From Leptobrachium leishanense (Eukaryota > Chordata > Amphibia > Anura > Megophryidae), in the NCBI GenBank assembly GCA_009667805.1, contig CM019069.1, positions 51,954,422 to 52,018,421 on the forward strand: DNA of 64,000 nt, in the 5' to 3' direction. The notes under the pieces were generated by a model. The model was not told the origin of the DNA. It was given only the letters and a program-made list of their open reading frames with translations, and did no database searches. The position numbers were made by a program, and so were the translations under genes. Position 1 is the stretch's first letter. The number at the start of each line of letters is the position of its first letter. Below, one piece after another: positions 55,819 through 64,000 of the stretch.

Positions 55819-56918
55819 CCCCTTCCCGACCGCTGATGTATCATGTACATCCTGCCCATGGGTCTCCCTTAGACCCGCAGACGTACATGGTACCTCAGCG
55901 GGCTCTTAATCTCCCTCCCGCTGATACTTACCTCCCTCGCCATCTACCACGGCGTGTCTGGCAAGCTGGAAGCTTGCCTTGCCGTTTCCTGGGGGATGGC
56001 AGATGCGATGACGTCATCACACTATGTGACGACATCATCAGCAGGCGCCGGTAGGTAAAATTCAGGAAGGAGAGGGAGGCTCCTTTGGAGCCCTCTATCT
56101 CCCCAACCATTTTACTGAGAGAGATGCTTTTTGCACCACTGGAAAGGGGAGAGCATTAACCATTTCGCTGCCGGATCGTGATTCAAACCTGGAGGTGGCT
56201 GACATCTTTGCCAAGCCTCCGGGTCACTCCCCACCCACTGACTTTCTCCCCAAATGTGTGAGGATGTCAGTGGGCCAGTTAACCAGCTGCCAAGTGGAGA
56301 TCCTTTGGGTCCCCTAATCCGACGATCCGTGGCAGCTAGAGGGTCATGTCTGACATTATTGGAAAGGTCTGATCATGGCCTTTCTAATGATACCAGGTTT
56401 GGTGTAAAAATAAAATAAATACATTTAAAAAAACTTTAATTTTTTTGTCTGGGGGGGTTTAGTTAAATAGGACCTAGGTTGTCATCTAAAAATAATGAGC
56501 ATAAAATGGTCGTAATGAGCTCAGCACACATAGGTGAACTGGCTCAGCAGTGAAGGGGTTAAAAAGCAAAAACATGTAAAAATTGGGTATTTCTATTCTT
56601 GGGACAAAATTTTGAAACTATTTAGCTGGGGTCTTTTTTGGTGGTTGTAGATTTTGTGGATTAATTTACGAAAAAGTGTGTTTTTACCATTTTTGTCATC
56701 ATATTTCATATTTTTTTATAGTAAATTATAGGATATGATGGAAATAATGGTATTTTTAGAAAGTCCTTTTAATGCCGGGAAAAATGGTGTATAATATGTG
56801 TGGGTTGCATAAACGAGTAAGAGGAAAATTTGACCTAAACACTAACAGCGCAGACACGTAAAAACAGCAGTGGGCACTAAAGGACGGATTTGTGTAAAAC
56901 CGCCCGGTCACTAAGGGG
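55819..56918. mobile_element. piggyBac-like element, outer, containing another
   Basis: TTAA lies at 55815-55818 and 56919-56922. Ends are CCCCTTCCCGACCGCTGATG and, in reverse, CCCCTTAGTGACCGGGCGG. Another TTAA-bounded element is nested at 56160-56558. Remaining inner sequence includes a GACGTCATCACACTATGTGACGAC palindrome (given in part). Confidence 0.7.
56160..56558. mobile_element. piggyBac-like element, inner, older relative of the hairpin elements
   Basis: TTAA lies at 56156-56159 and 56559-56562. CCATTTCGCTGCCGGATCG and, in reverse, CCCCTTCACTGCTGAGCC match the ends of copies A and B. AACCAGCTGCCAAGTGGAGAT...CCGTGGCAGCTAGAGGGT and GGAAAGGTCTGATCATGGCC are decayed versions of their hairpins. 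Confidence 0.7.
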
Positions 56919-56922
56919 TTAA

Positions 56923-58999
56923 AAAGAGGATGCAATGCTGTTCGTTCCTGCTACCATACAACCCAACAACCAACACTTAACTATACCATTGCCCAGAATA
57001 GGCAAAGGCATTGGGCTACATATATTTTGGTTGCGTGTAGGGTTCCATGGATGATATGGTGGCAGGAATGGAGGGCATTGTACCCTCGTTGGATTCAGTC
57101 CCTCCGGTTCATTAAGGAACAGGTGGATGGAGCCAGCAAGCCAAAAACAGGCAAGACAAGAAGATCATTTGTCTAGTGGTCCAAGCATCAAAAGCACAGT
57201 TGGGGCACCTTGGATATCACTGGACTGCCCAGTAAGTCATTGAATATTTTCCTGTTTTGCCAATCTGAGTCTGAACATCTTAATTATGTTGAATTATGTT
57301 AAAAATATGTCAAAATGACTATAATAGGACTTTTTCACCCACGTTTGGTCATCATAACAAAAAGATTTCCTGAGTTGCGTGCACCTACATTGCAAGAATA
57401 ATTAAAATCAAATATTTAGGTTGGCAGTCAAATGTCCAGCATTAGACACATCATTCAACTGTAACATACGCTTCGTGTCTTTACTCATGCTTGAGAGGTT
57501 ATTCCACTCTTGTGATATATACCTCTAGGCCGTGTCCACGTGCACCCGACCATTCCAGGTCCTAGTTAAAGGTCTTGTTTCATAATACAGCTGAAACGTT
57601 TCACTGCACCACCATCATACCAGCCCGCTCCCACAAGCTACTTAATACTGTCCACAGTCATGCTTTATTGCCCATGAGACAGCCTATGATTGCTATTTGC
57701 TTAATTGCTTGGCAAACCAAGGGGAAAAAAAGGTGTCTGTAGTTTAGAATAGTGCTACCTTCCTGCCTGGAGATTTACAGTTTAGCACCATTCAAGATTT
57801 CAGGATTTAAAAGCTAAAGGAGTAAAGGGCATTTTTTACCAGTTAAGTGCAACAGCCGTGTCTACAAGCCGAACTCCCGAGAAACGCAAGAAATACAGTA
57901 CGATTAGAAATTTGCGGTCAATCCCTTGCAGCTGCTGATTAATATTTAGCTTATTCACTCAGTAAAACCCTTGTCAGATATAGTGTTTCCCACCTGAATA
58001 ATTTTCTAGACAGACAAAAAAAAAAGTAATATGTAATGGAGGACTTGGTCTAGAAACAGGCTATGTCATCACCGATGTTCGTCTACATGAGCAGGGTATG
58101 AGTTCTGGGAGCCTGCAGAGCACAGTTGCAGTCTGCAACAGCCCATAACATGTACTAAATCTGTCATCACAACATGAATTTTTATATTCAGCTCTTTCTC
58201 GCTGCATGAGCTAGGAACTTAAGTGGGAAACATTCAGTGTCATTTATGGTGTTGTTGGGTCAACCATGACATCACTTGCACATTTGAAGCCCTATAATGA
58301 GGTGAAAAGACAGTTTTCAAATAACATAATGTTTTATACGGTTGGAAATTATGGATACACTTTTTTTTAATATTTCTTCTTGGTGCTCGGGGGAGTATTA
58401 CTTGATTATTTTTTTTAACATGAGAAAAAATGGCTTCTGAAGCTGAACTGACATGTGAGGACTAAATACAAGATTGGCAAAAGCAGAGAGCTGGCAACAT
58501 AGCTTTAAGGAGTCCGGGACACACGTTGGACCAAGAACATGCCATAACCTAAACTGGTTTAATACTAGTTAAAACTTGTCAATAAAAGAATTGCACTTTT
58601 TCGGCAGCCCGTCTGAAGGACGACTAATGGAATGTTAAAGACAATCTATACAGAAAACTGAAACGAATTGTCTATCACTGACAAAATACACATTAAAACA
58701 TTTGACACAATATAAAAGTAGTGAAATGTAAGGTAAAAATAGAACTTTTCACTCAATGACTTTTACTTTAGACATCTCAGATTAAATCAAATAATTTTTA
58801 TACATGTAATTGATACCGGAAGTAAAATTTTAGGTTTTAATTTTGTCAGCCAGGAGACATCCTCTGTGTTTTATGTATAGCTTTCTTCGTATCACAACAT
58901 AACGTTATCGGGTCTGTCCGAAACCATTGGAACCATCTTCTCTATTTTATTTATTGATTTATTGATGAATTTGGAAAGGAAAATCGAAAAGAACAAAGA
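56923..58999. other. unassigned DNA, one GAAACG box, repeat-free part
   Basis: 57500-57640 contains AGGTCTTGTTTCATAATACAGCTGAAACG (in part), another site of the repeat box seen at 26340. 57880-58020 is repeat-free with CTGCTGATTAATATTTAGC. No gene recognised. Confidence 0.35.
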
Positions 59000-59720
59000 A
59001 CCGAAATTTCGGTGCTTTGCACTTCGGTGATTCCATTTCGCTAAAACGTGAATTCAGTAGTCACTGTACGGTCACCGTAGTGCGGTGAAGATGGAGACGC
59101 CGAAGCTCCAGGGAAAAGTTGGAGAATGTCGCTGAAGACCAGCAAACTGGCCTTGGTGAAATCCACCCAATTTGAAAAAGAAGAAAAAAATGCAACTCTC
59201 CTATTCTCCCAATAGGTGTTTAAACAAATAAAAATGTATTAAAATGTGTCAAAATAATAAAAAGGTCCTTTAAAAAAATAAAAGGCCTGTTACGAAATAA
59301 AAAAAGCCGTTCAAAAAAAAAAATGGGAAACAAAAATTTTGTCAAAAAAATACAAAAATTACAAAACGGTTTCCAAAAAAATAAATAAAAATATTAAATA
59401 AAAAATACTTTTTGCAGAAAATAAAAAGAATAAATTTTATTTTTTTTAAATATTTTTACATTGAAACCTATGAGATTTGCCTTTTTAAACCTGTCAAACG
59501 GAATCACCGAAAATCAGGGCATTTCACTGACACTTTGGTGCAGTGCGGCATTCCCTGAATAGATTAACCATTACTTCTCTATAAGAAAATTTCGCTGTCA
59601 CCAAAGATCGACGAACTGCACTGTATTTCGCGGTCAGTCTAGTGGATAAACAAACTGCCACGAAATTGTACCATTCGGTGAATTCAGTGACAAGTTTGGC
59701 GCACAGTCAATTACCCCTTT
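59000..59720. mobile_element. old CAGGGTTAT-related element
   Basis: ACCGAAATTTCGGTGC, CTTCGGTGATTCCATTTCG and GAATTCAGTAGTCACTGTACG on the left, and ACCGAAAATCAGGGCATTTC with TTCGGTGAATTCAGTGAC on the right, recall the family's subterminal parts. Ends are eroded. Confidence 0.5.
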
Positions 59721-60136
59721 AAAGTTGTATTATCCGGTAATCGCCTGATGACGTTCATTAGAGCCGTGAGCTATCATTTCTACTAATCAAAGTTAAACAT
59801 GACGACCACGCAACGTTTAACCTTACGTCAGCTTTTGCATATGATTGCTAAGTAAATTAAATATAGAATATTCCATCAGCTCGCATATAAGAAAAATAGC
59901 TACACTTGCAGACTGAAAGTGGAAAGTCCGATAATCAATATGATTTCATGTCAGATTTTAACATGCAGCAAACATGTGAACGGAAATTTATTTTCAATGT
60001 AAAGGCTAAAACTTTGGAAGTCCACAGTCTGTATGTAAGAACTGGCAACTTGTGTGTCAAACTGACATAATCAGTGCATTTAGCTTGTTGGCGACACGTC
60101 TCAGTTTTGCTTGCATCCTTTTTTTATGCTCTGGAT
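59721..60136. other. repeat-free DNA before the LINE fragment
   Basis: No transposon signature. Contains TGATGACGTTCATTAG and several TAAAT/TTAA motifs. No gene. Confidence 0.35.
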
Positions 60137-61322
60137 GTCTCATACTCAACTGTGACGGGATTTAGATTTCAGTAAGGCTTTTGATACTGTTCCGCATAGA
60201 AGGCTTATCAATAAATTGCAATCTTTGAGCTTGGATTCCAATATTGTTGAATGGATTAGGCAGTGGCTGAGTGACAGGCAACAGAGGGTTGTGGTAAATG
60301 GAGTTTATTCGGCGCAAGGTCTTGTTACCAGTGGGGTACCTCAGGGGTCAGTACTTGGACCCATTCTATTTAATATTTTTATTAGTGATATTGCAGAAGG
60401 TATTAATGGAAAAGTATGTCTTTTTGCTGATGACACAAAAATTTGCAACAGGGTTGACGTTTCTGGAGGGATCAGCCAAATGACAAATGATTTAGGTAAA
60501 CTAAAAAAATGGTCGGAGTTGTGGCAATTGAGTTTTAATGTGGATAAGTGCAAGATAATGCACCTGGGACGTAAAAACCCAAGGGCTGAATATAGAATAT
60601 TTGATACAGTCCTAACTTCAACATCTGAGGAAAGGGATTTAGGGGTCATTATTTCAGAGGATCTAAGGGTAAGTAGTTAATGTAATAGAGCAGCAGGAAA
60701 TGCTGGAAGAATGCTTGGTTGTGTAGGGAGAGGTATTAGCAGTAGGAAAAGGGAAGTGCTCATGCCACTGTACAGAGCACTGGTGAGACCTCACTTGGAG
60801 TACTGTGTGCAGTACTGGAGACCGTATCTCCAGAAGGATATAGACACCTTAGAGAGAGTTCAGAGAAGGGCTACTAAAATGGTGTACGGCTTGAAGGAGA
60901 AAAGTTACCAAGAAAGGCTTAATGATCTTAACATGTACAGCTTGGAAAAAAGACGAGACAGAGGAGATATGATAGAAACATTTAAATACGTAAAGGGAAT
61001 CCACAAGGTAGAGGAAGGGAGTATATTTAAAAGGAAACAAAATAGCAGAACAAGAGGACATAGTCTTAGATTAGAGGGGCAAAGGTTTAAAAGTAACATC
61101 AGGAAGCATTATTTTACTGAGCGGGTGGTGGATACATGGAACAGTCTTCCAGTAGAAGTGGTAGAGGCCAAAACAGTAATTGAATTTAAGCAGGCATGGG
61201 ATAGGCATAAGGCTATCCTAAACAAAAGATAAATCCAGGTCAAGTATCCATGTAATTGGGCAGACTAGATGGGCCGAAAGGTTCTTATCTGCCGACATTT
61301 TTCTATGTTTCTATGTTTCTAT
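60137..61322 (+). pseudogene. CR1-type LINE, 5'-truncated, RT with one in-frame stop
   Basis: The plus-strand frame starts inside the RT domain at DLDFSKAFDTVPH (about 60160), passes SGVPQGSVLGPILF and the catalytic FADDTK motif, then ERDLGVIISEDL. One TAA at 60678-60680 interrupts it. The same frame then continues to 61232 with ALVRPHLEYCVQYW, ERVQRRATKMV and RVVDTWNSLPVEVV, the CR1 C-terminal signature. A 3' untranslated part, GATGGGCCGAAAGGTTCTTA, ends in a TTTCTATG tail. The endonuclease and ORF1 are missing. RT copies the element's RNA at the target. This copy is dead but lightly damaged. Confidence 0.9.
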
Positions 61323-61594
61323 GACGGCACCACTCAGGTACAATGCAAAGGTGCTTCAGAGCATCAGTGGAAATGGGGTGCCTAGGGGTCCAGGGAATCC
61401 GCCCCTATGTAGACAAAAAGCAAACAGGGTCCCCACACTCAGACGCAACAATGTATTTTATTTACAGCAGTGACTATTTGGTTAGCAGGTTCATTATAAG
61501 GAAGACTGAAAATCAATCAAACATGAAATGTGTAGAGCAAAAGTATAACTAGCTCTCCTTGTACCGTTTCCTAAACAATCACATCGGGATGAAA
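61323..61594. other. unassigned spacer
   Basis: No recognised feature between the LINE tail and the SINE. Confidence 0.4.
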
Positions 61595-61795
61595 GGGATC
61601 TGGCTGGGTGGAGTAGAGGTAACCACACTGCTCCATGACTGTGGAGACACAGGCTCAAATCCCGGCAAGAGTACCTCTCCAGCAAGTGCCCTTGGGCAAG
61701 ACACCATACTCCCCACCCAGGACATACTGAAAACGAGAGAAATTCCAATGTATTCTTCCTGGTAAAATACTTTCACAAAAAAATATATAAATATA
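61595..61795 (+). mobile_element. tRNA-derived SINE, long copy
   Basis: TGGCTGGGTGGAGTAGAGG (A-box-like), GGCTCAAATCCCGGC (B box), the body GGACATACTGAAAACGAGAG and the tail TTCTTCCTGGTAAAATAC with A-rich end. Same family as 33190-33380. Confidence 0.8.
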
Positions 61796-61807
61796 GGGCC
61801 ATTATAA

Positions 61808-62236
61808 ACCATTGCCTGGAAGACAATTCATTAATAGGGACTATACACAGGACACAAGGTCACCCATTTAGACTGGACAAAAGGAAATTTGGCCTAAAGC
61901 ATAGGGAGTGTTATTTTATGTTGAGAACAATAAAGCTGTGGAATTCTCTGCCTGTTGAGGTGGATGGGTCAGATTCTGTACAGAATTTTAAACAACGACT
62001 GGATGACTTCCTGCAGACACAGAATATTAAGGGTTATAATATTTAATATGTGGGTAAAAGCTGCTCGATCCAAGGAGAAATCTGACGTCATTCTGGGGTC
62101 AAGAAGTGTGTTGCATTTTGGTGAGCATTTCAGACTGGGGTTTTTTGTCTTCTTTTGGATCAACAGCAGTAGGTGATGCGTGAAAGGCTGAATCCAATGG
62201 ACGCACGTCTTTTTTCAGCCTATGTAACTATGTAAC
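61808..62236 (+). pseudogene. second LINE 3' fragment (CR1/L2-like)
   Basis: Frame pieces give HPFRLDKRKFGLKHRECYFML and IKLWNSLPVEV then FKQRLDDFL, the C-terminal end of a CR1/L2 ORF2 from a family other than the one upstream. A 3' part follows, ending CAGCCTATGTAACTATGTAAC, the tandem tail. Same strand as the CR1 copy 0.5 kb before. Confidence 0.75.
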
Positions 62237-63040
62237 ATTCTCTTTCTTTTTCCATTGCTTTTTGGCAACAATATGTTTCTCTCTTTTTTTTTTGTTATAT
62301 TCTTTAGGGAAAGCGTAAACAGAGCAGCCAAAATCCAGAAAAGAGGACCGTGCTCCGTCCATCTTAACAAACCTCCGATGAGTCCTGGAAATAATTTTTC
62401 ATTGTGTGCAACTTATAGGAGCTCAAAACATGGGCACAATATCGGGAGCATTCCCGGCAGTACGCGGTTTTGCCTGGCCACGGTCTCCATTGTCTAATAA
62501 TTCTACTCAACAGACAGGAAAGGAAATGTTAACATGTCATGAAAAGCTTGTAAAACTTTTAACGGCACTATATTTCATAAGCAAGGTGTTAAATTCAAAC
62601 GTCTGTCTTAAACATTTCCAATAAGCAGAGTTTTCAATGCATGAGTTCTCGCTCTCCAGATGCTTCTATAAAAGAAGAAACGGTATTTGTTAGGAGTTTT
62701 CCTTGCTCACATGGGCTGACTTTAACAATAATGGGATTTTAAACTAATTTAGACCTTGATCAATGTTTTTGTGATGCAGAGACTTTAGAATCAATATTTT
62801 GTATTTTTGGTTTTACTTTGAAGAAATAACAGTGAGTTTTATTAATTTTTTTATATTGGTATTCTTTCATGTCACTCAAAATTTCCCTATTAACATACCT
62901 CAATACAGAATGCACCTGTAAACATGTAACCTAGTGACTATATTTCCTACATATTTATTTTCTGTTAATCTGTATATTTGTGTTGTTAATATCTTACATT
63001 GTATTACTTTGTATTTCTGTAAATGTAACACTTCAATGTA
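62237..63040. other. unassigned DNA
   Basis: No recognised gene or repeat. Confidence 0.45.
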
Positions 63041-63120
63041 CTTGAACCCAGGACATACTTGAAAACGAGAGAAATCTCAATGTATCCTTCCTGGTAAAAT
63101 CCTTTATAAATAAATAAAAT
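63041..63120 (+). mobile_element. SINE 3' fragment
   Basis: AACCCAGGACATACTTGAAA, GAAATCTCAATGTATCCTTC and an ATAAATAAAT tail match the SINE 3' end. The tRNA-like part is absent. Confidence 0.75.
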
Positions 63121-63635
63121 GTTTTGTTTTTTTATATCATATTCTACAGGTTTTTGTATAACATGAAATGTGTGCACACAGAGTAATTCCCTTGACTCCT
63201 GCAAAATTTGTAAGTTTATTAGTGATATTATTTATATTTGCACAATCTACCACAAATTTCTACCTTATGCTCCTCTAAGGAGCAGGACATGAAAGAAGTC
63301 TACCATAAAGGAGTCTAACTATTAAAACATAACTTCTGAAGGAAATATAGCTTCTAAAACAATCATTTTCAACAGATATAATACTATGTGTCAGTATTCT
63401 TCATTAATGTTTGTATACAGGTGGAAAAATGGCTGCTTTTAGCCCACTTGCGTCATTCTTAGCTGAACCTGATAACAAATGTTACTTTACTTTTCTGACT
63501 CTATAAAGTGCCAATAAGCACTAAAGGAAGATATGCTTCATTTATAACACCAAGATATTGCTAGCTAATAATTAAAAATATAAATATTGAGAGCTAGATT
63601 ACACCTAGAATAAGATGTGCTTGGAACCTGATACA
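63121..63635. other. unassigned DNA
   Basis: No recognised feature. Confidence 0.45.
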
Positions 63636-64000
63636 CCTCCCGAAAAATGCCTAAAGATCCTAAAAAATCTATCAATAAAGAGACTTTTTACTGCAGAATA
63701 TTATAATCAACGGTTTATTAGATATTGAATTAAAACGGGAATATTTTGTACATTGAAGCCTATGGGATTCACCTGAATAAATCTGCCGCATGAAACTACC
63801 GAACAGCAGGGCGATTCGGCAACTTTTCACTGCTGGTTTTTGTTCTCTGACTAGATGAAGCATTGCCGCACTGTGGGAGTTTCACTGCCCTCGAACAGGC
63901 AATGAACAGGCACCGTATGTGCAGGCGAACTGCCTGCTCTCTGGATAGCCGAATGTCCAGGAAAGGTAACCGTAAGCTAAATTTCACTGTTCGGTTACCT
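63636..64000 (+). mobile_element. CAGGGTTAT-family element, copy 4, cut by the window end
   Basis: CCGAAAAATGCCTAAAGATC, AGAGACTTTTTACTGCAGAA and CTGGTTTTTGTTCTCTGA match the right half of copies 2 and 3. The subterminal hairpin (GGTAACCGTAAGCTA...TTCGGTTACC) reaches the last base. The left half is missing. Confidence 0.75.

Noticed and set aside
61660..61680. Possible tRNA gene from the B-box-like sequence
   Set aside because: The cloverleaf does not close and the sequence continues into a SINE body and tail shared with other copies.

Overview
The window reads as intergenic DNA from a vertebrate, most probably an anuran amphibian. The evidence is the repeat mix: many cut-and-paste DNA transposons and their short derivatives (PIF/Harbinger-, hAT-, piggyBac- and Tc1-type), CR1/L2-type LINE fragments, a tRNA-derived SINE and one class I endogenous retrovirus. 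I see no tRNA or rRNA gene, no bacterial gene organisation and no exon of an ordinary host gene. Every long reading frame I could identify belongs to a mobile element. Genus and species cannot be told from the sequence alone.

Layout. 1-3.4 kb: a candidate solo LTR and unassigned DNA. 3.9-8.7 kb: a 4.8-kb hAT-type element with an intact 8-bp target duplication. It carries a phase-consistent five-exon gene model joining a Myb/SANT-like domain, three acidic exons and a hAT dimerisation domain, with no catalytic core. 10.3-12.5 kb: a Tc1 element with one frameshift, inserted in another inverted-repeat element. 14-24 kb: a field of CpG-rich short elements (families with ends CAGGGTTAT, GGGCCCTATT and GGCTAGGGTC), an L1-like remnant and a candidate LTR. 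24.5-32 kb: another LTR candidate and a minus-strand retrovirus with an intact pol 3' portion (838 aa), an intact env (713 aa) and a 495-bp 3' LTR. It lacks gag, protease, most of RT and the 5' LTR. The two flanks of this provirus are inverted arms of an older repeat.

32.3-34 kb: an L2-like LINE 3' end, truncated at a piggyBac-like element that itself contains a SINE. 34-36 kb: the longest stretch free of recognisable repeats, rich in homeodomain-type TAAT cores and a candidate conserved regulatory block. 36-41 kb: more Harbinger-type copies, nested elements and hAT short elements with perfect 8-bp duplications. 41.8-43.5 kb: a non-autonomous hAT element with a 55-bp tandem array. 44.7-45.3 kb: a Tc1 transposase remnant. 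47.4-51.4 kb: two inverted copies of a piggyBac-like element whose GC-rich part is a head-to-tail string of a dozen hairpins. 55.8-56.9 kb: one older piggyBac-like element nested in another. 60.1-62.2 kb: two LINE 3' fragments with a SINE between them.

The elements do not form a cooperating host pathway. What links them is insertion history: several elements sit inside older ones, so relative ages can be read from the nesting. The most unusual items are the chimeric Myb-like/hAT gene, the string-of-hairpins elements, and the intact env with a PPxY motif in its leader.
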